Origin: an uncultured Lachnospiraceae bacterium
Lineage (GTDB): Bacteria > Bacillota > Clostridia > Lachnospirales > Lachnospiraceae
DNA: 64,000 nucleotides
Reading direction: 5' to 3'
NCBI GenBank assembly: GCA_947574135.1
Contig: CANPIM010000004.1
Location: forward strand, 1 to 64,000
The notes beneath the pieces were generated by a model that saw nothing but the letters and a program-made list of their open reading frames with translations, made no database searches and was not told the origin of the DNA. A program made the position numbers and the translations under genes. Shown piece after piece: positions 42,578-51,329 of the stretch (its first letter is position 1; each line of letters begins with the position of its first letter).

Positions 42578-45500
42578 TTACAATTCAAAATCCTTTTCCA
42601 TCAACACATAATTGCCGAATTCATCCTGACGCCGTTTGGAAAACAGCCTTTTGATGCCTCTTCGGCTGGAGCTGATAATGGCGTCGTCGATCATATCCTT
42701 CACCTCCGCCACATTGACCAGATGATCGCTGGTCTGGTTGTTTCCAATCCGGTTGTAGAGAGCCAGCACAGCCATCTCGTCCAGCACATAGCCCTGCTCC
42801 TGACCGTAGGATTTTCCAAAGGCCACCAGCTCATGGTTGGTAAATACGGGAATCTCAATGGTCCGCTCAAATTTCGCCCCCAGGCTCTCGCAGCGGGTAA
42901 AAAGCTTTTTCACCTCCGCCGGCTCATCCTCCAGCACTACAAACAGGTTTCCCGTCTGCCGAAGCATGGCTCCGGAAAGCTTAGCCGCTGTTTCCGCCGT
43001 CATGCCCCCGGCCCGCTCAATCACCAGCGCACCTCCGTTCAGCTTGCGTACCACGGCCGCCACGTCTCTCTGATTCATGGAATCTCCCGTGACCCTGGCC
43101 ATTTTGCTTCCCGTCACTCCCCGAAGCTTTTGAATGGCTTTTACCAGATCCACCGCCAGGGTGGTTTTGCCGCTTCCGCTCACCCCGGTGACTACAATAT
43201 TTCCCGCCACAGAGGTGCCGTCCAGCTGGCGGTTTTCCTCGTCCTCCAAAAACTGGGACAGCTGCTGATTCATGCCATGGACAGAGGTAAAATAGGCAAA
43301 CAGCTTCTCCTGCTCGTCACTGAGCCTTTTACCGCTCACATGCTTTAGCTCATCCTCCAGCACCTTTTCCAGATCCCACATCATCTCCGAAGCTTTTCTC
43401 TTCTTTCCCGATGGGGCGTCCTGAGCTTCCTTCTGCCGGCTTTCCTGCGCTTCCTTTTTCTTTTCTTTTTTTGCCGCTCCCTTTCCGGCTGTCTCTTCCT
43501 CCTGAAGCTGGTCCTCTCCCTCCTGGGACGCTTCTTCCTGGTATGGATCCTCCTCTTCCCTGTATTCCTCTTCCTGGTACGGATCCTCTTCTTCCCTGTA
43601 TTCCTCCTGGTACGGATCCTCTTCTTCCCCGTATTCCTCCTCTGTCAGCCTGGAAGTTTCCGTTTCCGGAAACAGATCTCCGCCGGCCTCCATTTCTTCC
43701 CGAATAGCCTCTCTGAGAATTTCCTCTATCTCATCCTCCTGGGGATACTCCTCATTCTCCTGGGGATACTCCTCATCCTCTTCATCCTCGGCTTCCCCGT
43801 AATTGTCGCCCGCCTCATAGACCTCAGGATCTCCATCATCTCCGTAAGACTCTTCTGCAGACTCCTCCGGCCAGAGGTCAGCTTCCTCATAAGAGGTACC
43901 CTCTCCCTCTGAAGCTTGGCCATATCCCTGCGTATCCTGGGTATCCATCCAGGCAGCCTCTTCACAATCCTTATAAGAGCCAATCCCTGTATCAGGGCTC
44001 TCCTCCTGGTCATACTCCTCATACTCCTGGAACTCCTCATATTCTTCCTGACCGGCACCCCCGTCCTCATAGACGGCCTCTTCTTCCATGCCAGCCTCAT
44101 TCTCATAAAGGCCCTCGTCCTCATAGACAGCCTCTTCTTCCATGCCAGCCTCATTCTCATAGAGGCCCTCATCCTCATAGACAGCCTCTTCTTCCATGCC
44201 AGCCTCGTCCCCATAGACAGGCTCATCCTCATTGCGGCCCTCGTCCTGAAGGAAGCCTGGATCCTCCCGCTCAATAGGCTCTACAATAATTTTTACCGGA
44301 AGCTTGCCCTCGATCTCATCCAGCAGCTCCTGCACATCCGGCGGAATCAGACCACTCTGAAAATCCACTGCCTCCAATCTCCGGCGCAATGCCTCCTCTT
44401 TACGCTCCTGTTCCTCCTTGGCTATGCGATCCAGCTCTGCACCCATTTTCTGTTTCTTGACTTCCCACTCTGCCAAAATGTCCTCTATACGCATCTGGCC
44501 GGTGATCTGTCTGTCCAAAACATTTTCTTTATCATCGAAGGTCAGCTGGCCATCCTCCGTCTGTCCCAGATATAGCTTCCGGGCCTTGTCGGACTCTTCG
44601 GTGGCAGCATCCTCCCCTTCCTTCTCCACATCAGCCTCATTGACGCCATCTACATCATCGCCTTCTCCGTAGAGCTCCTCTTCGTAGCCGCCTTCCCCAT
44701 AGAGCTCCCCTTCGTAGCCGCCTTCCCCATAGAATTCCTCTCCATTACCGGCTTCCTCATAACTGCCGTCCCCATAGACAGGCTCCCCATAGCCTTCGTC
44801 CTCGGCTTCTCCATAGGTCTCACCATCATAAACAGCTTCCTCGTCTCCGGCTTCTCCATAGGTCTCACCATCATAAACGGCTTCCTCGTCTCCGGCTTCT
44901 CCATAGGTCTCACCATTATAAACGGCTTCCTCGTCCCCATAACAGCCTTCTTCTAAATAGCCCTCTGTCTCATAACCCCCGTCCTCGTAAGCAGGCTCCC
45001 CGTAGCCTCCGTCCTCGTAGACAGGCTCTCCATAGCCTTCGTCCCCATAGACAGGCTCCACATAACCTTCGTCCTCATAGACAGGTTCTTCATAAACAGG
45101 CTCTCCATAACCTTCGTCCTCATAGACGGGCTCTCCATAGGCAGGCTCCACATAACCTTCGTCCTCATAAACAGGCTCCCCATAGCCTCCGTCCTCGTAG
45201 ACAGGCTCTCCATAGCCTTCGTCCTCGTAAACAGGCTCCCCATAGCCTCCGTCCTCGTAGACAGGCTCTCCATAGCCTTCGTCCTCATAAACAGGCTCTC
45301 CATAGGCAGGCTCCGCATAACCTTCATCCTCATAAACAGGCTCCCCATAGGCCTCCTCTTCATAGCCGTTCTCAGGATATTCCTCTTGGGCATAGCCGGC
45401 ATCTGTATAGCCATCTCCGGCATAGGTCTGACTGGCCAGGGCTTCCTCTCCAAACAGATCCCGAAGGCCGGCGGCCACCTCGGCCTGCAGATTTACGGTG

Positions 45501-46246
45501 TTGTACCGCTCCTCCGGGTCAACGGTGCGAATCTCTATTTCCGGCTCCTCCGAATCTCCCAGATAGACATCTTCCGGAGAAACATCCTCCATCCCATTCG
45601 CAGACAAAGCAAGTTCATCCTCCGTGTGGACATAGCTCCGATATTTCTGCTCCTGAGAGCTGGTCAGGGGCTGAAGCTTCATTTTTAACTCCATGGCCCG
45701 ACGAACGTATTCTCCCTCGCTAAACCACAGAATCAGATCGTCGCACTCCTCCACGCACTTTTGGGTCATTCCCTCCTGATAATACAATAGCGCCAGCTCA
45801 TAGGCCCATTTCTCATGGTACTCCCGGCCCTTAAACTCCTCCAGAATGGCAATGAGATCCTCTGCCGGCGCGCCCTTGGCCTGGTAAAGCTTGTATTTCA
45901 AAATATAGCGACTCAAATCATGAGGCGCGATCTTTACAAATTCCTTGTAAAGCTCCGTCGCCTCGTCAAACTCTCCCATAAGTGTGGCCAGCTCCGCCAT
46001 TTTATACACAATCATACGGCCAATAGGAGCCCTGTCATAGGCCATATTCAAAAGCTCGTAGCTGTCCTCGTATCGTTTCAGCTTCTCATAAGCTTCGCTC
46101 ACCTGCATCAAAAGCTCTACATTTTTTACCCGCTTCCACTCTATTCCATCCGCAATCTTTACCGCCATGCGATAATCCTTGCGCTCAATAAGCTTCTGAA
46201 TCTGCTCTGCTTTTATCCTAAATTCATACTTGTCCAAAAGTTTCAC
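42578..46246 (-). CDS. TPR - acidic repeat - P-loop ATPase protein
   Basis: A 1222-residue cytoplasmic protein with three regions. Residues 1-200: TPR-like helical repeats (YRMAVKIADGIEW, RYEDSYELLNMAYDRAP, FDEATELYKEF, LALLYYQEGMTQKC). Residues about 270-920: very acidic, Tyr-rich and repetitive, with four separate families of in-frame repeats and a short helical island at 585-660 (IEDILAEWEVKKQKMGAELD). Residues about 950-1222: P-loop domain with Walker A GVSGSGKTT (1021-1029), Walker B-like GALVIERAGG (1072-1081) and a sensor-like FVVLEDE, resembling SpoVK/ClpA-type AAA ATPases. The start is GTG with a weak ribosome site. No standard family could be named; Tyr/Glu-rich repeats may bind a basic partner. 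Ends at a terminator; upstream Lgt-like gene is separate. Confidence 0.8.
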   Translation of the reverse strand: MKLLDKYEFRIKAEQIQKLIERKDYRMAVKIADGIEWKRVKNVELLMQVSEAYEKLKRYEDSYELLNMAYDRAPIGRMIVYKMAELATLMGEFDEATELYKEFVKIAPHDLSRYILKYKLYQAKGAPAEDLIAILEEFKGREYHEKWAYELALLYYQEGMTQKCVEECDDLILWFSEGEYVRRAMELKMKLQPLTSSQEQKYRSYVHTEDELALSANGMEDVSPEDVYLGDSEEPEIEIRTVDPEERYNTVNLQAEVAAGLRDLFGEEALASQTYAGDGYTDAGYAQEEYPENGYEEEAYGEPVYEDEGYAEPAYGEPVYEDEGYGEPVYEDGGYGEPVYEDEGYGEPVYEDGGYGEPVYEDEGYVEPAYGEPVYEDEGYGEPVYEEPVYEDEGYVEPVYGDEGYGEPVYEDGGYGEPAYEDGGYETEGYLEEGCYGDEEAVYNGETYGEAGDEEAVYDGETYGEAGDEEAVYDGETYGEAEDEGYGEPVYGDGSYEEAGNGEEFYGEGGYEGELYGEGGYEEELYGEGDDVDGVNEADVEKEGEDAATEESDKARKLYLGQTEDGQLTFDDKENVLDRQITGQMRIEDILAEWEVKKQKMGAELDRIAKEEQERKEEALRRRLEAVDFQSGLIPPDVQELLDEIEGKLPVKIIVEPIEREDPGFLQDEGRNEDEPVYGDEAGMEEEAVYEDEGLYENEAGMEEEAVYEDEGLYENEAGMEEEAVYEDGGAGQEEYEEFQEYEEYDQEESPDTGIGSYKDCEEAAWMDTQDTQGYGQASEGEGTSYEEADLWPEESAEESYGDDGDPEVYEAGDNYGEAEDEEDEEYPQENEEYPQEDEIEEILREAIREEMEAGGDLFPETETSRLTEEEYGEEEDPYQEEYREEEDPYQEEEYREEEDPYQEEASQEGEDQLQEEETAGKGAAKKEKKKEAQESRQKEAQDAPSGKKRKASEMMWDLEKVLEDELKHVSGKRLSDEQEKLFAYFTSVHGMNQQLSQFLEDEENRQLDGTSVAGNIVVTGVSGSGKTTLAVDLVKAIQKLRGVTGSKMARVTGDSMNQRDVAAVVRKLNGGALVIERAGGMTAETAAKLSGAMLRQTGNLFVVLEDEPAEVKKLFTRCESLGAKFERTIEIPVFTNHELVAFGKSYGQEQGYVLDEMAVLALYNRIGNNQTSDHLVNVAEVKDMIDDAIISSSRRGIKRLFSKRRQDEFGNYVLMEKDFEL
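43526..43627 (-). repeat. EEEDPYQEE repeats in the TPR/P-loop protein
   Basis: Residues 874-907 are three near-copies of YREEEDPYQEE, units of 11-12 residues. Confidence 0.85.
44057..44206 (-). repeat. 54-bp tandem repeat in the TPR/P-loop protein
   Basis: Residues 681-698, 699-716 and 717-730 are EAGMEEEAVYEDEGLYEN, a second identical copy and a truncated third. The DNA copies are nearly identical, so the duplication is young. Confidence 0.95.
44804..44938 (-). repeat. 45-bp tandem repeat in the TPR/P-loop protein
   Basis: Residues 437-481 are three 15-residue units GDEEAVYDGETYGEA with only one or two substitutions. Confidence 0.95.
44972..45358 (-). repeat. 30-bp tandem repeat in the TPR/P-loop protein
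   Basis: Residues 297-425 are about 13 units of the decapeptide GEPVYEDEGY with variants (YEDGGY, VEP, AEP). Period 30 bp; some units carry a 15-bp slip (GEPVYEEPVY), typical of replication slippage. Confidence 0.95.
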
Positions 46247-46457
46247 CCCAGTGCATAAGAAATGCTATCATTTGCTACCTAAACCATGCCCTCCGCTGAC
46301 AGAGGACATTTGTACGCTTGCCAGCAAAGGGGATTACTCCACAATAAAAACAGTGTATCACAGGCCCGAGGCCTTGTCAAAACGTTATTCCCAATTCCTT
46401 CCCCATATATGGCCGGAAATCAGCCATTTGATTGATTTTTCCAAATTTTCCCATCCC

Positions 46458-47222
46458 TTAGGAATCCCTCCCGGTTTTCCGTTCCCTTGCCCTGCTGGAC
46501 AGCCAATAAAGAATGGCAGCGAAAAAAAGCCCGAGACTGATCCACTGGGAGGTAGAGAAGCCTCCAAAGGCTCCCCGGCTGTCATTACGAAAATATTCCA
46601 GGGCAAAGCGTACAGGGGTGTACAGAAGAAGATATATACACAGACTGTTTTTCTTCCTTGTCCTTCGGGTATCAATATAGAATAAAAGAATTGCCGCGAT
46701 CATCAGATTGGCCAGGGCTTCTGTGCGCTGTACCGGAAACAGGGGCACATGATTGGGGGCAAAAAGGGAATTTTCATATACCTGCGCCAGGGGCCCCTCA
46801 TAGCAACAGCCCACAAGACTACAGCCAATCCGGCCAAAGCCATGAACAATGGGAATACAGGGCATGCACACATGCACATAGCGCAGCACAGGAAGCTTCC
46901 CTATGCGGGCGCACAGAAGCAGGCTGAGAAGTCCCCCCATCAGTCCTCCATAAAAAACAAAGCCTCCCACCATGATGCTGTTGAGATACTCCCACTCCAG
47001 CAGGCGGGAAACGTCAATCTGCCTCCAGGACACAATAAGATAAAGAAGCTTGGCGCCCACAACGCCTCCCAATCCCACCAGGGAGGCGATAATGGTAAAA
47101 TCATTCACATCCAGATGAAACAGCTTCACCTGCACATAACCGCAAAGAGCCGCCATACAAACCCCCAGGGCAATAAAAAACCCATAATAGGGAATCAAAA
47201 AGGAACCCACATAAAATCCCAT
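46458..47222 (-). CDS. prolipoprotein diacylglyceryl transferase-like protein
   Basis: Seven-helix membrane protein of the Lgt family (254 aa). Motifs: GGFVFYGGLMGG, the signature region HGFGRIGCSLVGCC (Arg of GRIGC), PVQRTEALANL in the place of the HPTQLYE loop, and VRFALEYFRND. Classical Lgt has PTQLYE; here VQRTEAL, so this is likely a paralogue with changed activity. It would transfer diacylglycerol to a lipobox Cys or do a related lipid transfer. Start moved to 47222 for the GAGAGG site 7 bases upstream. Confidence 0.8.
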   Translation of the reverse strand: MGFYVGSFLIPYYGFFIALGVCMAALCGYVQVKLFHLDVNDFTIIASLVGLGGVVGAKLLYLIVSWRQIDVSRLLEWEYLNSIMVGGFVFYGGLMGGLLSLLLCARIGKLPVLRYVHVCMPCIPIVHGFGRIGCSLVGCCYEGPLAQVYENSLFAPNHVPLFPVQRTEALANLMIAAILLFYIDTRRTRKKNSLCIYLLLYTPVRFALEYFRNDSRGAFGGFSTSQWISLGLFFAAILYWLSSRARERKTGRDS

Positions 47223-47263
47223 ATATATCCTCTCTTTAAAAAACAAAATCAGATTCCTGGGCT

Positions 47264-47296
47264 AACAAAAAAGATAGGAATGCATCCGCACTCCTA
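47264..47296 (-). terminator. terminator after the DUF4190-like gene
   Basis: Minus strand GATAGGA / TCCTATC stem (47271-47277, 47290-47296) followed by TTTTTT. Confidence 0.8.
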
Positions 47297-47331
47297 TCCA
47301 TTTGCACCACATGTAACAACTCTCTTTTTCC

Positions 47332-47577
47332 TTATGACAGCGCTCCTACACTTGCTGCGCAGGCTACACATGCAATAAAGACCAGCAGACTTAAAACAGT
47401 ACCAATAATGGAACAAACCATACCTGCTGTCGCCATGCCGCTGTTCTCAGGATTGGCCTTCTTAGCCAGCGCTCCCAAAACAATACCTACGATACCGATA
47501 AGCGCACTAACCCATGTACCTCCGAAAAGACTCAGCACGATGGAAATAATTCCTAACACTAATGATGCAACGCCCAT
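47332..47577 (-). CDS. small DUF4190-like membrane protein
   Basis: An 81-residue protein with two hydrophobic hairpins (MGVASLVLGIISIVLSLF and MVCSIIGTVLSLLVFIACVACA) joined by a short polar loop with the KANPENSGMATAGM pattern seen in DUF4190 proteins. Function unknown. Start at 47577 with GGGGGAG upstream; an in-frame start 18 codons earlier lacks one. Own promoter and terminator, so monocistronic. Confidence 0.7.
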   Translation of the reverse strand: MGVASLVLGIISIVLSLFGGTWVSALIGIVGIVLGALAKKANPENSGMATAGMVCSIIGTVLSLLVFIACVACAASVGALS

Positions 47578-47641
47578 TCTACAAGCTCCCCCTTCAATTT
47601 TATACGTGGACTTTTTCCAATATCTTGTCACACTTTAATTC

Positions 47642-47670
47642 TTTATATCATATTTTTTAGAAAAAAGCAA
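47642..47670 (-). promoter_or_regulatory. promoter of the DUF4190-like gene
   Basis: Minus strand TTGCTT (47665-47670), 17 bases, TATAAA (47642-47647). The 47632-47719 gap is extremely AT-rich. Confidence 0.55.
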
Positions 47671-47719
47671 TACTTTATATTTTTTCTTTTATTTTTTCTT
47701 AATACTTTTTTTATATAAT

Positions 47720-49765
47720 TTAGATTCTGGTTAGAAATAATCCTGCCTGATATACCGCCACAGCCACCACCCAGGCCACTGCCAGCTGAAAGCCTGCCCC
47801 AAACAGGGTCCATTTCCAGGATCCGGTTTCCCGTTTAATGGTGGCAATGGCTGCCATACAGGGGGTGTACAAAAGGCAGAAGGTCATAAGCGCATAGGCA
47901 TTCACGGTGGTAAAGCCAACGCCTGCCAGGGCTGCGGCCATGGCGGACATTCCTGCCTGTCCCGCCGCGTTGGATACCCCAAAGAGAACACTCATGCTGG
48001 ACACTACCACTTCCTTGGCCGCCAGCCCGGAGATCAGCGCCACCACAATCTGCCAGTACCCCAACCCGGCCGGACCCATAACCGGCACCAGCTGCCGTCC
48101 CAGCATGGCCCCAAAGCTTTCCGACATGTCTGTCACCATACCGCCGATCCCAAAATTCAACAGCACCCAAATGAGAATTGAGGCGGCAAAAATAGTGGTT
48201 CCGGCCTTTTTCAGGTAATCCTCCACCTTTTCCCAGGTGTAAATGGCAATGCTGTGAAGGTTGGGGGTCTTGTACTCCGGCAGCTCCATAAGAAGGGTAT
48301 TGATTCCCTTTCGCTTGGTAAACTGATTCATTACCAGAGCTACCAAAATAGCCACCAGAATTCCCAGCACATACATGGAGTAGGCAGCCAGCAGGGCGTA
48401 CCTTCCAAAAAACATCTGGGAAAACAGCACATAAATGGGCAGACGGGCGCTGCAGGACATAAAGGGGGTAACCAGTATGGTCTTTAGCCTGTCCCTGGGA
48501 TCCTCCAGGGCTCTGGAGGCCATGACGGCGGGCACCGTACAGCCAAAGCCCAGGAGCATGGGGATAAAGGCCCGGCCGGACAGACCGATCTTTCCCATAA
48601 TTCCGTCCATCACATAGGCCACCCGGGCCATATAACCGCTGTCCTCCAAAAAGGCCAGGGCCAGAAACAGAATAAAGATGTTGGGCAGAAAGGTGAGAAT
48701 CCCTCCCACACCGGCCAAAATCCCGTCCACCACCAGAGAACGGACCAGGTCTCCCACCCCCAGGGCCACAAGTCCATTGGTAATCAGGCCGGAAATCCCC
48801 TCAATTCCCTGCTCCATATAGCCTTTCAGCCAATCCCCCACCGCAAAGGTCAGGAAAAACACCAGCGCCATAATTCCCAGGAAAATGGGCACTCCCCAGA
48901 TACGATTGGTCAGCCATCGGTCAATCCTGTCCGTAAACTGCGCCTTCTCGCTCTTTCCCACCAGACATTCCTGGATAATCTCCTCTATAAAATCATATTT
49001 CTCATTGATAATATCTGTCTCATAGCTGCGATCCACCACATCCCCAAGATCCAGGGGATGATTTTTCAGGATCTCCTCATCCTGCTCCAGATATTTGATG
49101 GCATGCCAGCGCACATTGTTCACCGGGCCGTATTTTTCCTCCATCCGCTCCGAGATCATATCGATCTTGTCCTCGATCTCATCCCGGTACACCATAACAA
49201 TATCCTTGTGGTGGTCATGGCGATGCTTGCTCTCATAGGGATGATCGTGCTCCAGCACATCCAGATCCTTATCCTTGTGGTGCAACACCGCATGCATCAA
49301 AATCTCCAGCCCCCGCTTCTGCCGGGCGCTCACGGGAATACAGGGAATCCCCAGCATTTCCGGCAGCCGGTGGAGATCAATGGCCATGCCCCGCTCCTCC
49401 ACAATATCCATCATATTTAAGGCCAACACCACAGGCTTACCCATCTCAATAAGCTGTAACGTTAAATATAAATTCCGCTCCAGGGATGAGGCATCCGCCA
49501 CATCTATGACCACCTGGACCTCGTCCCCCATAAGATAGCTTCGGGAAACCTTTTCCTCCATGGTGTAGGAGGTGAGACTGTAAATTCCCGGCAAGTCCAC
49601 CAGACGAATCTGCTCTCCCTGATAGGAAAAGAAGCCCTCCTTTTTTTCCACCGTTACCCCCGGCCAGTTGGCCACCTTAAGCCTCGCCCCCGTGTAAGCA
49701 TTAAACAGGGTCGTTTTTCCGCAGTTGGGATTTCCGATAAATGCCACATGAATAGGCGTATTCAT
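47720..49765 (-). CDS. feoB: ferrous iron transport protein B
   Basis: Main Fe(II) importer (681 aa). N-terminal G domain: G1 GNPNCGKTT (11-19), G2 in the TVEKKEG region, G3 DLPG, G4 NMMD. Residues 162-186 contain eight His in a KDKDLDVLEHDHPYESK-like insert between the G domain and the helical GDI domain, which is unusual. The membrane part has the two Gate motifs and FMSCSARLPIY plus FSLLYTPC-like LLYTPCMAAI with a conserved Cys. It overlaps feoA by four bases (ATGA), so the two are co-translated, and a Fur box lies upstream. Confidence 0.96.
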   Translation of the reverse strand: MNTPIHVAFIGNPNCGKTTLFNAYTGARLKVANWPGVTVEKKEGFFSYQGEQIRLVDLPGIYSLTSYTMEEKVSRSYLMGDEVQVVIDVADASSLERNLYLTLQLIEMGKPVVLALNMMDIVEERGMAIDLHRLPEMLGIPCIPVSARQKRGLEILMHAVLHHKDKDLDVLEHDHPYESKHRHDHHKDIVMVYRDEIEDKIDMISERMEEKYGPVNNVRWHAIKYLEQDEEILKNHPLDLGDVVDRSYETDIINEKYDFIEEIIQECLVGKSEKAQFTDRIDRWLTNRIWGVPIFLGIMALVFFLTFAVGDWLKGYMEQGIEGISGLITNGLVALGVGDLVRSLVVDGILAGVGGILTFLPNIFILFLALAFLEDSGYMARVAYVMDGIMGKIGLSGRAFIPMLLGFGCTVPAVMASRALEDPRDRLKTILVTPFMSCSARLPIYVLFSQMFFGRYALLAAYSMYVLGILVAILVALVMNQFTKRKGINTLLMELPEYKTPNLHSIAIYTWEKVEDYLKKAGTTIFAASILIWVLLNFGIGGMVTDMSESFGAMLGRQLVPVMGPAGLGYWQIVVALISGLAAKEVVVSSMSVLFGVSNAAGQAGMSAMAAALAGVGFTTVNAYALMTFCLLYTPCMAAIATIKRETGSWKWTLFGAGFQLAVAWVVAVAVYQAGLFLTRI

Positions 49766-50025
49766 GCACTCACCTCCCTCTGATCTGACCGGGAAATTCT
49801 GGTATCCGGTTCCCGAACCTCAATTCCCTCGGCCACCTCCCGGCCCACGGCAAAACGGGTGCCTCTCACCTTTATAATAGTGGTTCCACTCTTCTTTCGA
49901 TTCAGGATTTCCACCCGGGTGCCCCTGGTCAGGCCTAAAATCTGGAGCCTTCGCCTGATTTTATCCTCCAGCCGGATTTCCTCCACCAAATATCCTTCTT
50001 TTAGCTTTCCTTCCCGCAGCATCAT
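49762..50025 (-). CDS. feoA: ferrous iron transport protein A
   Basis: SH3-like small partner of FeoB (87 aa from this start). Core GYLVEEIRLEDKIRRRLQILGLTRGTRVEILNRK with the family GLTRGT motif. Cytoplasmic. Start at 50025 (GGGAGG 9 bases before); the next codon is also ATG. First gene of the feoAB operon. Confidence 0.9.
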   Translation of the reverse strand: MMLREGKLKEGYLVEEIRLEDKIRRRLQILGLTRGTRVEILNRKKSGTTIIKVRGTRFAVGREVAEGIEVREPDTRISRSDQREVSA

Positions 50026-50117
50026 GCTTTTTTCCTCCCTGCAAAGCAAATTTACAGAATCATACGGGAAAATACGGGAAAATTTCCTCGAATTTTCACA
50101 CTTTTTGCCTTTCCTTC

Positions 50118-50146
50118 ATGATAGCACCTGGGAAAAACAGCGTCAA
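50118..50146 (-). promoter_or_regulatory. promoter of feoAB
   Basis: Minus strand TTGACG (50141-50146), 17 bases, TATCAT (50118-50123). The Fur box lies just upstream of its -35. Confidence 0.7.
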
Positions 50147-50153
50147 GCGTTAT

Positions 50154-50168
50154 TGATAATAATTATCA
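50154..50168. promoter_or_regulatory. Fur box
   Basis: TGATAAT-A-ATTATCA, an exact 7-1-7 Fur box of the Bacillus type, between divergent feoAB and the ABC-transporter operon. It is 7 bases from the feoA -35 box, and 40 bases before the transporter -35. Confidence 0.85.
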
Positions 50169-50207
50169 TTAATTGTTAGCCCATTTTTTGTACATTCTGC
50201 CAGTTCC

Positions 50208-50236
50208 TTGACTTTGCACTCCAAACCAGCTAGAAT
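50208..50236 (+). promoter_or_regulatory. promoter of the BtuFCD-like operon
   Basis: TTGACT (50208-50213), 17 bases, TAGAAT (50231-50236), 69 bases before the start codon. No cobalamin riboswitch fits in this short leader. Confidence 0.7.
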
Positions 50237-50304
50237 GGGTGTGTTACATGGTCAAGACCTGTAGAAAAAACGTTGGAAAAACATGTTAGAAAAGAGGGAT
50301 CTTT

Positions 50305-51279
50305 ATGAAAAAATTTATGCCCTATGTGCTTTGCCTGCTGGTTGCCCTGCTGCTTTTGGGCTGCTCTGGCAAAACGGAGGAGCCAAAGGAGGAGCCCACC
50401 GCCCAGGCTCCGGAGGAAACTGTAGAAACCAATGAGGCAGGGAACTCCCACACTACGATTTCAGTCACCGATATGAGCGGCCGGGAGATCACACTCACGG
50501 AGCCGGTCACCCGGATTGTGGCTCTTACTGCCTCTGACTGTGAAATCCTCTACGCCCTGGGCGCCGGGGATGCCCTGGTGGGACGGGGAGAATACTGCGA
50601 CTGGCCCAAGGAGGTGACGGAGGTCCCCTCTGTACAGTCGGGAGCTGACACCAATATTGAACAGATTATCGCTCTCAATCCCCAGGTTCTCCTTATGAGT
50701 ACCATGGCTCAGACAGAGGAACAGATTGCCGCTCTGGAAAACGCAGGCATTCGGGTGGTAGTCAGCGATGCCCAGGATATAGAAGGCGTCTATGAAGCCA
50801 TCTCCCTTATAGGCGCTCTCATGGGAAGGTCCACGGAGGCTGAGGCTCTGGTTTCGGAAATGCAGTCTACCTTTACAGAAATCCAGTCCGCCTCCGGCGA
50901 CAGCAAAACCGTCTATTTTGAGGTTTCTCCCCTGGAATATGGCTTGTGGGCTGCCGGAAGCAATACCTTTATGGATGAGATCGCACAGATGCTCCATCTC
51001 ACCAATATCTTTGCCGATGTAAGCGGCTGGGGAGAGGTGTCGGAGGAACAGGTGATTCAGCGCGCACCGGATTATATTGTCACCATTGCCATGTATTTTG
51101 GCGAAGGCCCCACACCGGAGGAGGAGATTGCCTCCCGTTCCGGTTGGGAAAATATCCCGGCTATACAGGAGGGGCGGATTTTGAATCTCCAGAATAACGA
51201 GCTTTCCCGCCCCGGTCCCCGCCTGGCCGAGGGCGCGCAGATGCTCTTTGACTTTGTTTACGGGGAGGATGCCGTCTAA
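50305..51279 (+). CDS. corrinoid/iron-type ABC transporter substrate-binding lipoprotein
   Basis: Lipoprotein (lipobox LLLLGC, Cys20) that holds the ligand outside the cell; 324 aa. Two-lobed helical-backbone PBP fold (class III). Segments typical of BtuF/FepB types: GDALVGRGEYCDWPKEV, VLLMSTMAQTEEQIAAL and NIPAIQEGRILNL. The CDWP region resembles E. coli BtuF, and the CobU-like gene in the operon supports B12 or cobinamide, but the Fur box next to it would suit iron-siderophore. RBS AAAGAGGG at 50305. Confidence 0.82.
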   Translation: MKKFMPYVLCLLVALLLLGCSGKTEEPKEEPTAQAPEETVETNEAGNSHTTISVTDMSGREITLTEPVTRIVALTASDCEILYALGAGDALVGRGEYCDWPKEVTEVPSVQSGADTNIEQIIALNPQVLLMSTMAQTEEQIAALENAGIRVVVSDAQDIEGVYEAISLIGALMGRSTEAEALVSEMQSTFTEIQSASGDSKTVYFEVSPLEYGLWAAGSNTFMDEIAQMLHLTNIFADVSGWGEVSEEQVIQRAPDYIVTIAMYFGEGPTPEEEIASRSGWENIPAIQEGRILNLQNNELSRPGPRLAEGAQMLFDFVYGEDAV

Positions 51280-51329
51280 GCTATCACTGCTTTTATCCAG
51301 ACAGAGGGCCAAAGCCCGGGAGGATTTTC

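Noticed and set aside
44650-45453. Open frames on other frames inside the acidic-repeat gene (Met/Lys/Arg-rich products)
   Set aside because: They arise because short repeats stay open in every frame; no ribosome sites, and composition is a shadow of the main frame.
50169-50304. Cobalamin riboswitch before the BtuF-like gene
   Set aside because: Only about 60 bases lie between the promoter and the start codon, too short, and no B12-box sequence is seen.
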